Source: Bacilli bacterium (GTDB taxonomy: Bacteria; Bacillota_I; Bacilli_A; RF39; UBA660). From it: 64,000 nt of DNA. The stretch lies in assembly GCA_017513865.1 (NCBI GenBank), contig JAFWMN010000010.1, positions 1 through 64,000 of the forward strand, in the 5' to 3' direction. The position numbers were made by a program, and so were the translations under genes. The notes under the pieces were generated by a model that was given only the letters and a program-made list of their open reading frames with translations, made no database searches and had not been told where the DNA came from. Below, piece after piece: positions 1 to 9,563 of this stretch (the stretch's first letter is position 1; every line of letters starts with the position of its first letter).

Positions 1-360
1 AGAATATTCTCTTTTGATTTCTTTTGCTTTTACAGTTTGAAGTTTTTCATCAATTTTAGCTAAGTCTGCTTTTTGTGTTTCAAGTGTTTTTGAAATAGAT
101 GATGCTTTATCTGTTTTTATTTTATCTAAAACTTCTTCTAATGTATTTAACCCAAGTTTTTTTAATTTTTTTGAGCTTGTGTTTTTAATAAAGTGTTCGT
201 GATAAAAAGGATCATGATTAATTATAAATTTATTGTCTTTAGTTTTTCTTATGTCAAATTCTACACCATCAATATATGGTTTTTTTAGGCTATTTACTAT
301 AGCTTCTTTACTATTTTCTCTGTTAATTTGGTCATTTCCTCTATGGGCAATTATTTTCAT
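1..360 (-). CDS. glycerophosphodiester phosphodiesterase, N-terminal part (runs off window)
   Basis: The reading frame starts at an ATG at 360, preceded by a GGTGATAAC ribosome binding site, and stays open to the window edge, so only about 120 residues are seen. The start MKIIAHRGN, then DGVEFDIRKTKDN and INHDPF, match the first active-site strands of GDPD-family enzymes, which hydrolyse glycerophosphodiesters to glycerol-3-phosphate and an alcohol. The catalytic His-Arg (H6, R7), the Glu/Asp metal ligands in VEFD and the second His in NHD are present. After residue 85 or so the sequence becomes a charged helix-like stretch (SKTLETQKADLAKIDEKLQ) instead of the usual third strand with an EIK motif, which is odd. 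GDPD identity is fairly sure; the tail is not explained. Confidence 0.75.
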   Translation of the reverse strand, partial: MKIIAHRGNDQINRENSKEAIVNSLKKPYIDGVEFDIRKTKDNKFIINHDPFYHEHFIKNTSSKKLKKLGLNTLEEVLDKIKTDKASSISKTLETQKADLAKIDEKLQTVKAKEIKREYS

Positions 361-406
361 GTTATCACCAAATTAATATATGCTTTATCACTTGTTTTAC
401 ATATTA

Positions 407-434
407 AAAACGCCTATTTTTTTATAGGCGTTTT
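407..434. terminator. intrinsic terminator at the 3' end of tmk
   Basis: AAAACGCCTAT and ATAGGCGTTTT form an 11-bp stem with T-rich flanks on both sides. It overlaps the last codons of tmk and can work in both directions. Confidence 0.8.
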
Positions 435-1109
435 ATTAATTAATCTTAATACTTTTGTATAAACTTCTTCATGAATTTCTTCTATTTGTTTTGGCTTATT
501 TTCGTTTGCACATTCTATAGTTTCAAATCCATATCTTTCAGAAAGTTCTAGATAGGCTTCTTCAGCCATTTTTAGATGATTTTCATCTTTCTCATGACCA
601 TCTGGAGATTCTTGTCTATTTTTCTTTAATTGTTTAGCTGCTTCTAATGGCATATGAAGAAATAGTGTTATGTCTGGTTTTGGTAATTCCAATAAATCAA
701 ATTCTAACCTTTCTAAAAAATCATACATTTCTAATCTTTCTTTTTTATCTTTAATTTTCCCGCCTTGATGGGCCATATTAGAATATATGTATCTATCTAG
801 GATAACATTATATCCATTTTCTAAAAGAAAAATTATTTTTTCGATGTTATATTTTCTATCAGCAGCATAATATAATGAGGCTACTTTAGGATCAACATTA
901 ACTGCTCCTTCATTGAAATAACTATTTTCAATATACTCTTTTCCTAAATATGGTCCACCAATAATTCTTCCAGTTGGTGAATTATAGTTTGGAAAACTAA
1001 AATTTTGAACTTGATAACCTTCTTCTCTTAATTTTTTTATTAATAAATTGGTTTGAGTTTCTTTTCCCGAACAATCTGTTCCTTCTATAGCGATTAATTT
1101 CCCTAACAT
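414..1109 (-). CDS. tmk: thymidylate kinase
   Basis: A 231-residue P-loop kinase that phosphorylates dTMP to dTDP in the cytoplasm. The Walker A motif GTDCSGKET lies at residues 10-18, the DRYIYSN (DRY/H) motif at 105-111, and a lid region with a KNRQ arginine around 163. It is slightly longer than typical Tmk (about 205-215 residues), with insertions around residues 40-75. It lies 3 nt downstream of folA, which follows thyA, so the same transcript probably encodes dTMP synthesis, folate recycling and dTMP phosphorylation. A general deoxynucleoside kinase is the main alternative, but the DRY motif and context favour Tmk. Confidence 0.88.
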   Translation of the reverse strand: MLGKLIAIEGTDCSGKETQTNLLIKKLREEGYQVQNFSFPNYNSPTGRIIGGPYLGKEYIENSYFNEGAVNVDPKVASLYYAADRKYNIEKIIFLLENGYNVILDRYIYSNMAHQGGKIKDKKERLEMYDFLERLEFDLLELPKPDITLFLHMPLEAAKQLKKNRQESPDGHEKDENHLKMAEEAYLELSERYGFETIECANENKPKQIEEIHEEVYTKVLRLINKTPIKK

Positions 1110-1112
1110 AGA

Positions 1113-1592
1113 TTATCTCCTTTTATATAAGACGTGTTTGTAGTTTAAATCTAATTTGTTATCATATTTTTCATCTAAAATTGTTTTAATAAACTCTTCT
1201 TCATTAAATTGTGGAAAAAAGACATCAGCATCTTTACATTCAGCATCTATTTCTGTCAGATACATTTTTTTAGCATATTCTAGAAATTGTGCATATATTG
1301 ATGCGCCACCTATTACGTATGCTTCTTTTCTTTTATACCTATCAACAATTTCCTCGATAGAATCACATACAATAACTTCTGGCATTATTGTTGGATTTCT
1401 AGTTAAGATAATATGTCTTCGGCCTTTTAAAAGATTTGGAAGTGATTCAAAAGTTTTTCTCCCCATTATAATGTCATGGCCCATAGTTTTTTTAGCAAAA
1501 AACTTTAAATCTTCAGAAATTCTCCAAATCAAATCATTGTTTTTGCCAAGTTCATTGTTTTTGCCAATGGCAGCAATAATATTTATAGCCAT
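1113..1592 (-). CDS. folA: dihydrofolate reductase
   Basis: This 159-residue protein has the usual DHFR length. It reduces dihydrofolate made by ThyA back to tetrahydrofolate with NADPH. Visible motifs are the N-terminal AAIGKNNELG, WRISEDLKFF with the catalytic acid near residue 28, GRKTFESLP around 44-52, and the cofactor-binding VIGGASIY loop near 93-100. The start codon overlaps the thyA stop by one base (TAATG), so the two genes are translationally coupled in the order thyA-folA-tmk. Confidence 0.93.
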   Translation of the reverse strand: MAINIIAAIGKNNELGKNNDLIWRISEDLKFFAKKTMGHDIIMGRKTFESLPNLLKGRRHIILTRNPTIMPEVIVCDSIEEIVDRYKRKEAYVIGGASIYAQFLEYAKKMYLTEIDAECKDADVFFPQFNEEEFIKTILDEKYDNKLDLNYKHVLYKRR

Positions 1593-2488
1593 TATTTAGC
1601 GATTGGGAATCTTACTGGGCCATGGTGTTTGTAATTTAGTACTTTTATATCTTTACAATCTTTTGAAAAGTCATATTCACCAAAATGTTTTTCAGGATTA
1701 ATCCATAACGTTGGTGCAGGCAAATCTTCTAGATTTTCTCTTTCTAACTGCTGTTTAATCCCATCAACTTGATTTTCATATATTTGAGCATCTTTAATTG
1801 ACCAATCTAAGGTTCCTGGTTCTAGTCCTGCTTCTTTAGCAAATAAATATAAAAGTGCGGAATACTGAGTTACATTAAAAGGTAAGCCTAACGGAACATC
1901 GCAACTTCTTTGATGAACCCAAGCATTTAACTTGCCGTCTGTTACATCCCATTCACTTGACCAAACACATGGTTTTAAAACGCCGGTTTCTAAGTCGGCT
2001 TCTTGCCATAAACTTATAACATTTCGTCTGTTAAATGGATCTTCTTTAATTAGTTTAATAGCACGGTTAGCTAAATCATATTTTCTTACCACGTAACCAT
2101 AAGCGGTTCCAATAGTATGAGCAAGATCTTTACCAAAGTATTTTTTAGAAAATTCTAGTACTTGATTTCCTTCTTTATCAGTTTTATACTGATCGGCATA
2201 CCAATAACCATCTTCAGCTATTTCCCATTCATCCCAAATATGAACGTTTACATTTTGCAAATCTCTAACATCATTTGATGCTTGTTGGTAAATCCAAAGC
2301 ATTTCTAAGAAAGCTTGTCTTGAATATGTTTGTTTAGTTGTAAGGATTGGAAACTCCTCTCCTACATCTAAATGAAAATGATGAGCAGGAATTTTATATG
2401 TATCTATTCCTGTTCTATTTGGACTTTTTATTCCTTCATTTAGTATTTTTTTGCATAAGCTTAAATACTCTCTATCCCATTTTGACAT
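1592..2488 (-). CDS. thyA: thymidylate synthase (ThyA type)
   Basis: This 298-residue enzyme makes dTMP from dUMP with methylene-tetrahydrofolate as methyl donor. Seen are NRTGIDTY near 24-31, the RR pair in FNRRN around 152-156, the catalytic Cys in LKPC at about residue 174, and QRSCDVPLGLPFN with the dUMP-binding Arg and Asn around 193-205. The catalytic region reads PCVWSSEW, whereas most ThyA proteins have His directly after the catalytic Cys, so this is a divergent subfamily or a variant site. It is the first gene of the thyA-folA-tmk unit and follows an HD-hydrolase gene by 12 nt. Function is well supported; reduced activity is possible. Confidence 0.92.
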   Translation of the reverse strand: MSKWDREYLSLCKKILNEGIKSPNRTGIDTYKIPAHHFHLDVGEEFPILTTKQTYSRQAFLEMLWIYQQASNDVRDLQNVNVHIWDEWEIAEDGYWYADQYKTDKEGNQVLEFSKKYFGKDLAHTIGTAYGYVVRKYDLANRAIKLIKEDPFNRRNVISLWQEADLETGVLKPCVWSSEWDVTDGKLNAWVHQRSCDVPLGLPFNVTQYSALLYLFAKEAGLEPGTLDWSIKDAQIYENQVDGIKQQLERENLEDLPAPTLWINPEKHFGEYDFSKDCKDIKVLNYKHHGPVRFPIAK

Positions 2489-2500
2489 TAATCATTCCCC

Positions 2501-3076
2501 CTAACTTTCTATGTCATCATTCTTAAATGTGATATCCAAAAATTTTCGGCTAGCTAAATAGTCACACATATGAACAAATTTTTGATATTTGTTTTTAGGC
2601 GTTGGAAGAGTTATATCACTGTAAGGATTAGTGTTCCAAGGTCCCATGTGTGTTGCTATAACATCTTTAATAAAATCTGTTTCATTTTTTGTTAACGTTA
2701 ATGCTGCACTATTTTCTTTAATAAAATCAGCCATTAATAATGGATGCTCAAACTTGGTATATTTTTCTTCTTTTAAACCATGTTTTAAGCCATCGTGCAT
2801 AATGATAGAGATGATCATTAAATCTTTTTCATCATCAGTAAATGCACTTCCTATTGAACTATCACTTAATAGTTCATAAGCTATCCTAACAGCTACTTTA
2901 GTATGTCTTAATAAACCGCCTTCCCCTAAAGCAAAAGATGGGTGATATTTTCCAGTTGATGAGGCAGCCACTTTAAAAAAATAATCTGGAAGTAAATTTA
3001 TTAATATTTTAGCATTTTCTTTATATTTATCATTTTTGATATAAGTTAGCTCTTTTTTAAATTTATCTTCCTGCAT
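2501..3076 (-). CDS. HD-domain phosphohydrolase
   Basis: A 191-residue single-domain protein. The metal-binding set is visible: LRHT (H58), MHDG (H94-D95), H111 and H143 in ATHMGPW. Such proteins hydrolyse phosphate esters of nucleotides or related compounds; the substrate cannot be read from sequence. It lies 12 nt upstream of thyA in the same direction, so a role in nucleotide turnover is a reasonable inference. A ribosome binding site (AGGTGAT) precedes the ATG at 3076. Confidence 0.72.
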   Translation of the reverse strand: MQEDKFKKELTYIKNDKYKENAKILINLLPDYFFKVAASSTGKYHPSFALGEGGLLRHTKVAVRIAYELLSDSSIGSAFTDDEKDLMIISIIMHDGLKHGLKEEKYTKFEHPLLMADFIKENSAALTLTKNETDFIKDVIATHMGPWNTNPYSDITLPTPKNKYQKFVHMCDYLASRKFLDITFKNDDIES

Positions 3077-3105
3077 ACTATCACCTATTTACACTATATC
3101 ACAAA

Positions 3106-4188
3106 CTATTGTTCTAGTAAAGTAAAATCAATTAAATTGATTAGTATTTCGTTTGAAATATATAGGTATTTTGGGTTTATAAATATATTATTTTTATTTT
3201 CTAATAGTAGTTTTTTTTCTTTTAATTTTTCTATTTCTTTGACGCTGTTTATATCTATATTAAATTTATTTTTGAATTTATTTTTATTTATGCCTTCTAT
3301 TTTTCTAAAACCTAACATAAATTCATTTTGGATAGTTTCACTTTTATCTAATTTGTGACTTTCTTTTCTATGTTCTCCTTCTAAATACTTGTTTAAACTT
3401 CTAGTATTTTCATATCTTATGTCATTTTGATATCCACTGGCCCCCAGTCCAAAGCCATAATAATTTTCATTATTCCAATATGTTAGATTATGTTTAGATT
3501 GATATTCTTTTTTGGCAAAATTACTTATTTCATAATGAATATAGCCATTTTCATTTAAAGTTTGTTTAATATAATTATACATTTTTAAATCTTCGTCTTC
3601 ATCGATATTTTGATAATTATTTATATAAAATTTAGTATTTGGTTCAATTATAAGACTGTAAGCTGAAATGTGTGTAGGATTTAGTTCTATTATTTTATTT
3701 AAGTCTTCTTTTAAATCTTCTAGTGTTTGATTTTTAAATCCATACATTAAGTCTAAATTTATATTTTTAAAATATTTGAAGGCATTTGCTATATTTTTTA
3801 CATTTACTTTTCTGTTTAGTTCTTTTAAAGTTTTTTTATTAAAAGTTTCTATCCCAATACTAAGTCTATTTGTATGTTTACTTAATAGCTTCAATTTTTC
3901 ATTAGTTAAATCTTCGGAATTAGCTTCAATAGTTATTTCTGCATTATTTTTGATGTTAAATATTTTTATAATTTTAAAAAGTTTTCTTAATTCTTTTATA
4001 TTTAAAGAACTTGGGGTTCCTCCTCCAATATATAAGGTTTCTATTATTTCACCTTTATAGTTTTCTTTTATTTCTTTTTCTAGCTCATTTAAATAATCAT
4101 CTATCCATTTTTCGTTTTTTAACATTTTAGGAAAATCACAATATGAACAGATTTTATTACAAAAAGGAATGTGGATATATACACTCAT
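3106..4188 (-). CDS. hemW: HemW-like radical SAM protein
   Basis: This 360-residue protein starts [10 protein letters not shown] and carries the radical SAM cluster motif CNKICSYC at residues 10-17 (CX3CX2C followed by DF), then GGGTPS around 54-59 and a methyl-donor-binding IGIET. It belongs to the HemN/HemW family, in which HemW binds haem and acts as a haem chaperone instead of oxidising coproporphyrinogen. The gene follows lepA with a one-base overlap; lepA-hemW is a classic Bacillota gene pair. No haem-biosynthesis gene is in the window, which favours HemW over HemN. Confidence 0.88.
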   Translation of the reverse strand: MSVYIHIPFCNKICSYCDFPKMLKNEKWIDDYLNELEKEIKENYKGEIIETLYIGGGTPSSLNIKELRKLFKIIKIFNIKNNAEITIEANSEDLTNEKLKLLSKHTNRLSIGIETFNKKTLKELNRKVNVKNIANAFKYFKNINLDLMYGFKNQTLEDLKEDLNKIIELNPTHISAYSLIIEPNTKFYINNYQNIDEDEDLKMYNYIKQTLNENGYIHYEISNFAKKEYQSKHNLTYWNNENYYGFGLGASGYQNDIRYENTRSLNKYLEGEHRKESHKLDKSETIQNEFMLGFRKIEGINKNKFKNKFNIDINSVKEIEKLKEKKLLLENKNNIFINPKYLYISNEILINLIDFTLLEQ

Positions 4189-5990
4189 TAGCTTTCCTCA
4201 TCCATCTTTAAGACTGCTAGAAAAGCTTCACTAGGTACTTCCACATTACCAACCATTTTCATTCTTTTTTTACCTTCTTTTTGTTTTTCTAAAAGTTTTC
4301 TTTTTCGGGTTATATCTCCCCCATAACATTTAGCTAAAACATTTTTTCTTAAAGCCTTTATATCAGTTCTGGCGATTACTTTAGAACCAATTACAGCTTG
4401 GATTGGAACTTCAAACATTTGTCTTGGGATTAGTTTTCTTAATGATTCCACTAAAGATCTGCCTCTTTTATAAGCAAATTCTTTATGAACAATTAGGCTT
4501 AAAGCATCTATAATATTTCCATTTAATAAAATATCCATTTTGACTAAATCGCTTTCTTTATATCCGATTAAGTCGTAATCGAAAGAAGCATATCCTTTAG
4601 TTGCACCTTTTAGTTTATCAAAGAAGTCATACACTATTTCTGATAGTGGAATTTCATAATGGATGTTTACTCTTTCTGAGTTTATATATTCCATATTTAT
4701 ATATGTTCCTCTTTTATTTTGACATATTTCCATGACTTGACCTATGTAAATAGATGGCACATATATATTGGTTTTAATATATGGCTCTTCGATTTTCTTT
4801 ATTTTCTGTCTATCAGGCATTTTAGATGGGCTGTCGATATATATAATTTCATTGTCTGTTTTAGTTATTTTATAAATTACTGAAGGGCTTGTGGCAATGA
4901 TATTTATTTTAAATTCTCTTTCAATTCTCTCTTCAATAATTTCTAGATGAAGTAGACCTAAAAAGCCACATCTAAAGCCAAAGCCTAAAGCTTCTGAAGT
5001 TTCAGGTATAAATTCTAAAGCAGCATCATTTAGTTTTAGTTTTTCTAAAGCTTCTCTTAAATCCGTATATTTATTTGATTCAACAGGATATATTCCGCAG
5101 AAAACCATAGGTTTTACTTGTTTATAACCAGGTAATTTTTCTTTGGCCGGCTTACTATCTAAAGTTATGGTATCTCCTACTTTAATGTCACTGATACTTT
5201 TAATACTTCCACATATATATCCTACTTCGCCGGTAACTAATTCATCTTTAATTTGTTCCTTGGGATTATTTATGCCAAGTTCAGTCACATCATGAGTAGC
5301 TCCAGTAGCCATTAATCTTATTTTATCTTTTACTTTTATTTTGCCATCGACTATTCTAACTAAGGCAACTACTCCTCTATATGGGTCAAAGAAACTATCA
5401 AATACTAAAGCTCTTAAATTATCATTGGGATTCCCTTTTGGATGAGGAACTCTTTCAATAATAGCTTCAATTAATTCTTTTATTCCTTCACCTGTTTTTG
5501 CACTGGTTAAAATGATTTCTTCTTCATCGAAACCTAAAGTATCTATTAATTCTTTTTTTACTCTTGGGATGTCAGCATTAGGTAAATCTATTTTATTAAT
5601 AACAGGAATTATAGTTAAATTATTTTCTAATGCGAGGTAAACATTGGCAAGTGTTTGCGCTTCAATTCCTTGGGCGGCATCCACGACTAAAACAGCTCCT
5701 TCGCAGGCAGCTAAGCTTCTTGATACTTCATAAGAAAAATCAACATGTCCTGGGGTATCTATTAAATGCATGATATAATCAGTATTTTTATAATTATAAT
5801 TTAACTGAACAGCATTTAATTTAATGGTGATTCCTCTTTCTCTTTCAAGATCCATACTATCTAATAACTGATCTTGTTTTTCTCTTTCGGTAATTGTCCC
5901 TGTAAGCTCTAGTATTCTATCAGCAATAGTACTTTTACCATGGTCGATGTGGGCAATTATCGAGAAATTTCTGATGTTTTCCTGTTTCAT
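4188..5990 (-). CDS. lepA: elongation factor 4 (LepA) GTPase
   Basis: This 600-residue protein has the full-length LepA layout. The G1 motif AHIDHGKST is at residues 13-21, switch [10 protein letters not shown] near 77-84, NKID near 131-134, and the specific C-terminal domain ends in [21 protein letters not shown]-type sequence that binds tRNA and ribosome. It is a translational GTPase that acts on stalled or mistranslocated ribosomes at the membrane or in the cytosol. An AGGTGAT site precedes the ATG. It is the first gene of the lepA-hemW pair. Confidence 0.96.
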   Translation of the reverse strand: MKQENIRNFSIIAHIDHGKSTIADRILELTGTITEREKQDQLLDSMDLERERGITIKLNAVQLNYNYKNTDYIMHLIDTPGHVDFSYEVSRSLAACEGAVLVVDAAQGIEAQTLANVYLALENNLTIIPVINKIDLPNADIPRVKKELIDTLGFDEEEIILTSAKTGEGIKELIEAIIERVPHPKGNPNDNLRALVFDSFFDPYRGVVALVRIVDGKIKVKDKIRLMATGATHDVTELGINNPKEQIKDELVTGEVGYICGSIKSISDIKVGDTITLDSKPAKEKLPGYKQVKPMVFCGIYPVESNKYTDLREALEKLKLNDAALEFIPETSEALGFGFRCGFLGLLHLEIIEERIEREFKINIIATSPSVIYKITKTDNEIIYIDSPSKMPDRQKIKKIEEPYIKTNIYVPSIYIGQVMEICQNKRGTYINMEYINSERVNIHYEIPLSEIVYDFFDKLKGATKGYASFDYDLIGYKESDLVKMDILLNGNIIDALSLIVHKEFAYKRGRSLVESLRKLIPRQMFEVPIQAVIGSKVIARTDIKALRKNVLAKCYGGDITRKRKLLEKQKEGKKRMKMVGNVEVPSEAFLAVLKMDEES

Positions 5991-6020
5991 TTATATCACC
6001 TAAATTTATTATAAAGAAAA

Positions 6021-6045
6021 AACGGTAATTGTGCAATAACCGTTA
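6021..6045 (-). terminator. intrinsic terminator after prepilin-like gene
   Basis: On the minus strand AACGGTTATTG pairs with CAATTACCGTT, followed by a run of T. It overlaps the stop codon of the gene ending at 6043. Confidence 0.8.
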
Positions 6046-6468
6046 TCTTTCACATATAATATCTTCTTCTCTAATTTGACTACATGTATAGCTTCCAAAT
6101 TTTAAGTTTTTGACTATTGTATAACCATCACTTTCAATCTCGATACTTCCTCTAGTTGGCAGCTTATTTTTTGAATCGATATTTATATTAACTTCTTTTT
6201 TATATCTTATGCCATTACTATATATTTTATAACCGTTTTTATCATATATAACTTTAAATGGCAAACCAATATTATCATTTAAGTTTATGGTTGTGTAAAG
6301 TTCTTTAACAAATTCGACATTGGCAGCAGTATTGGCTTCTGCAGCTACTTGCATTGATTTACTGGCCATTGTTGTAACTGATGGCAACAAAATAATGATT
6401 ATTACGAAAAGTAAAATAATAACCAGTCCATTTTCCACCATTTTTATTTCTTTTACATAATCATTCAT
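6043..6468 (-). CDS. degenerate prepilin-like membrane protein
   Basis: A 141-residue protein with one N-terminal hydrophobic helix (about residues 13-33) followed by a short periplasm-like domain, the shape of a type IV pilin. The usual prepilin cleavage box GFTLIE is absent; the site reads MVENGLVII. Its C-terminal part shares a layout with the upstream gene: a GSIxIxSxG strand, then Y-[ST]-C and a final I-x-C, so a Cys pair closes the end in both. It is probably a diverged paralog of the canonical pilin next door. No assembly ATPase, peptidase or platform gene lies nearby. Function is unknown. Confidence 0.5.
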   Translation of the reverse strand: MNDYVKEIKMVENGLVIILLFVIIIILLPSVTTMASKSMQVAAEANTAANVEFVKELYTTINLNDNIGLPFKVIYDKNGYKIYSNGIRYKKEVNINIDSKNKLPTRGSIEIESDGYTIVKNLKFGSYTCSQIREEDIICER

Positions 6469-6520
6469 TGCAATCAGCCTCTATTATAATAATAGCATAT
6501 TACTGTATTTTATTCAAGAA

Positions 6521-6556
6521 AAAAGGTGACCCTAACTACATGTTATTTTGTCACCA
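6521..6556 (-). terminator. intrinsic terminator overlapping pilin gene stop
   Basis: GGTGAC and GTCACC pair across a loop holding the stop codon, followed by TTTTTT on the minus strand. Confidence 0.7.
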
Positions 6557-6963
6557 CTTGATTTGGCACATGAATATCCGTTTATTGTTAGTGTTCCAAC
6601 GGTTACATTACCATTTGAGTCAATTGTTATTGATCCAGCTGTAGGCTTAGTTCCACTAATATCTACTGTTATACCAGTTAATTGACTAGAATCTGATGAT
6701 TTTTCTTTTATTATATAACCTTTAGTATCACTAGTTGAAAATTGAACATAAAGAGATGTAGGTGGATTTTCAGTTGTTAAAGCTTTAGAAAATGCTAATT
6801 CAACGGCTTTAATAGTACTATATGCGCTATCTGCAGCTGCTTTCTTTCTAGCATCACTAACAACATTTAAGATAATTGGTGTTGCGATTAAGGCGATAAC
6901 AGCTAAGATAACAATTACAGCTAAAAGTTCAATCAATGTAAAACCTTTTTGATTTTGTCTCAT
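6532..6963 (-). CDS. type IV prepilin-like protein
   Basis: This 143-residue protein has a textbook prepilin N-terminus: short basic leader, QKGFTLIELLAV with cleavage expected after G7 and Glu at +5, then a long hydrophobic helix to about residue 34. The remaining 100 residues form a small globular domain ending in two Cys (YSC...ITCS), likely a disulfide. Pilins of this class build competence pseudopili, adhesive pili or serve as minor subunits. The gene has a strong GAGGAGGTGAT site, and a terminator follows, so it can be expressed alone. Which machine it belongs to cannot be told from this window. Confidence 0.78.
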   Translation of the reverse strand: MRQNQKGFTLIELLAVIVILAVIALIATPIILNVVSDARKKAAADSAYSTIKAVELAFSKALTTENPPTSLYVQFSTSDTKGYIIKEKSSDSSQLTGITVDISGTKPTAGSITIDSNGNVTVGTLTINGYSCAKSSGDKITCS

Positions 6964-7034
6964 AATATCACCTCCTCGCCTCTACTTTAAATTTAATATA
7001 CCATAAATATTAATTTAAATCAATAGTTGTTTTT

Positions 7035-9563
7035 TTATTTATGTAAAATTGATAGTTTGTTTTTTTCTTCTTCTAGCTTTTTCTTTTCTTCTTCAACTAT
7101 CTGTTTAGGTGCTTTATTGACATAATTTTCATTAGAAAGGAGTTTTTCTCTTCTTTCTATTGATTTTTTTAGTTCTTCTATTTCTTTTTGTTTAGCTGAT
7201 TCATCTATTTCATCAGCTTTGAAATAATAAGTTATATCAATCATGTTTGATTTATAGTTTACACTATTTAACTCTTGTTTTTCAGTAACTAAGTTTTCAT
7301 CTTTTATTTTTAAAGCTGTAAAATATATACTGTAGGTATCTTTCAAACAGTTTATTTTTACTAAAGCGTCTTTTTTAATATTGTTATCTAGTTTTAAAGT
7401 TCTTATTGAAACTATATCATTTATAATTTTATCTAATTTTTCAGCTTCTTTAATAAATATTTCTTCTTTATTATATTTTGGGTAAGAAGAAATCATAATT
7501 GATTCCTTTTCTTTAATTGGAAGTTTTCCATATATTTCTTCAGTTACATAAGGCATAAATGGATGCAATAATTTTAATATTGTGGTTAAAACATCTAATA
7601 ATACTGCTTTAGTGTTGGTATTCATATTATTTTTTGATAGTTCAATGTACCAATCACAGAATTTTGACCATGTAAAGTCATATATTTGATTTCCAGCATT
7701 ATGAAAATTATAATTATTCATATTTCTAGTAACGCTTTTTATTAAATTATTTTTTTCCGTTAAAATCCATTTGTCAGCTAAAGTTAAATTTTCTTTGTTA
7801 TAAGTACTTACTGTAAGATCTTCAATGTTCATTAAGACATATCTTGAAGCATTCCATAATTTGTTTATGAAATTCCATGAAGCTTTTACTTTATCTTCAT
7901 CATATCTTAAATCCATACCAGGAGCTGAACTTTTAAGTAAGAAAAATCTTAATGAATCAGCGCCATATTCATCTATAACATCCATAGGATCTACTCCATT
8001 ACCTAAAGACTTACTCATTTTTCTTCCTTCTTTATCTCTAATTAAGCCGTGAATTAAACAATCTTTAAATGGTCTTGAATCGGTAAAGTGCAGCCCTTGG
8101 AAAGTCATTCTATTAACCCAAAATGGAATAATATCATAGCCCGTAACTAATACATCATTTGGGTAATGTCTTTTTAAAAGTTCTGTGCTTTCAGGCCAGC
8201 CTAAGGTGGCAAAAGGCCATAAAGCTGATGAAAACCAAGTATCTAATACATCCTCATCTTGAGTCCAACCTTTGCCTTTAGGGGCTTCTATACCAACATA
8301 TATTTCATCGTCTTTATACCAAGCTGGTATTCTATGACCCCACCATAGTTGTCTTGAAATGCACCAATCATAGGTTATTTCCATCCAGTGATTCATTGTT
8401 TTTTCGTATCTTGGTGGAACAAAGTTTACTTTAGTTTCTTTATTTTTTTGGTTTTCTAAAACTCTATCGGCAAGTGGTCTCATTTTAACAAACCATTGTT
8501 TTGATAAATAAGGCTCAACTACAGCACCTGTTCTTTCAGAATGACCTACTGAGTGAATCATATTTTCGGTACTTAAAAGTAATCCTTCTTTTTCTAAATC
8601 TTTTAAAAGTTTTTCACGACATTTTTCTCTAGTCATACCTTTATATTTGCCAGCATTTTCATTCATAGTAGCATCCTCGTTCATAACTACTACTCTTTCT
8701 AGATTATGTCTATTTCCAACTTCAAAATCATTAGGATCATGAGCTGGTGTTATTTTGACGCAGCCGGTTCCGAATTCTGGATCTGCATGCTCATCAGTTA
8801 TAATTGGTATTTTTTTATTTACGATTGGTAAAATTACATTTTTACCAACATATTTTTTATATCTTTTATCTTTTGGGTTAACAGCTACCGCCGTATCCCC
8901 AAATAATGTTTCTGGTCTGGTTGTTGCAATATCTAGATAATCATCAGTTCCATCGATTATGTATTTTAAATGATAAAATGCCCCTGGATCATCTTTATAA
9001 ATAACTTCTTCAGTTGATAAGGCTGTTTTAGCTACAGGGTCCCAGTTTATAATTCTTTCTCCTCTATAGATTAAACCTTCTTCATATAAGTCTACAAAAA
9101 CCTTTTTTACAGCTCTTGTTAGCCACTCATCTAAGGTAAATCTTTCTTTATCATAATCTAAAGCTAAGCCTAATTTTGCCCATTGCTGTCTTATGATATC
9201 GGCGTGTTCATGAGTCCAGTTCCAGCATTCTTTTAAAAATTCCTCTCTGCCGATATCGCTTTTTGTTTTGCCCTTTTCTTTGATTCTTTTAACAACTTTG
9301 GCTTCAGTAGCAATAGCGGCATGATCCATCCCTGGAAGCCACAATGTATCATAACCTTCCATTTTTTTAAACCTGATAAGGGTATCTTGCAGGGTCATAT
9401 CCCACGCATGGCCAATATGAAGTACACCTGTTACGTTTGGTGGTGGGCACACTATTGTATATGTTTTTTTGGTTTTGTCCCCACTTTTAAAGTACCCATG
9501 TTCAAGCCATGTTTTATATTTTCCTTTTTCAACTTCTTTATTGTTATATTTTTTTTCTAACAT
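7035..9563 (-). CDS. valS: valine--tRNA ligase
   Basis: An 842-residue class I synthetase that charges tRNA-Val. HIGH is at residues 49-52 (VLHIGHAWD), the editing-domain TTRPET near 214-219, and KMSKS in GRKMSKSLGNG near 517. A C-terminal coiled coil from about residue 780 is typical of ValRS. Its ATG overlaps the end of the HD-domain gene upstream by 7 nt. Both sit downstream of a T-box leader at about 10,290-10,515, so expression probably rises when uncharged tRNA-Val builds up. Confidence 0.97.
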   Translation of the reverse strand: MLEKKYNNKEVEKGKYKTWLEHGYFKSGDKTKKTYTIVCPPPNVTGVLHIGHAWDMTLQDTLIRFKKMEGYDTLWLPGMDHAAIATEAKVVKRIKEKGKTKSDIGREEFLKECWNWTHEHADIIRQQWAKLGLALDYDKERFTLDEWLTRAVKKVFVDLYEEGLIYRGERIINWDPVAKTALSTEEVIYKDDPGAFYHLKYIIDGTDDYLDIATTRPETLFGDTAVAVNPKDKRYKKYVGKNVILPIVNKKIPIITDEHADPEFGTGCVKITPAHDPNDFEVGNRHNLERVVVMNEDATMNENAGKYKGMTREKCREKLLKDLEKEGLLLSTENMIHSVGHSERTGAVVEPYLSKQWFVKMRPLADRVLENQKNKETKVNFVPPRYEKTMNHWMEITYDWCISRQLWWGHRIPAWYKDDEIYVGIEAPKGKGWTQDEDVLDTWFSSALWPFATLGWPESTELLKRHYPNDVLVTGYDIIPFWVNRMTFQGLHFTDSRPFKDCLIHGLIRDKEGRKMSKSLGNGVDPMDVIDEYGADSLRFFLLKSSAPGMDLRYDEDKVKASWNFINKLWNASRYVLMNIEDLTVSTYNKENLTLADKWILTEKNNLIKSVTRNMNNYNFHNAGNQIYDFTWSKFCDWYIELSKNNMNTNTKAVLLDVLTTILKLLHPFMPYVTEEIYGKLPIKEKESIMISSYPKYNKEEIFIKEAEKLDKIINDIVSIRTLKLDNNIKKDALVKINCLKDTYSIYFTALKIKDENLVTEKQELNSVNYKSNMIDITYYFKADEIDESAKQKEIEELKKSIERREKLLSNENYVNKAPKQIVEEEKKKLEEEKNKLSILHK

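Noticed and set aside
6043-6963. Competence comG operon
   Set aside because: No comGA/GB-like ATPase or platform gene is adjacent.
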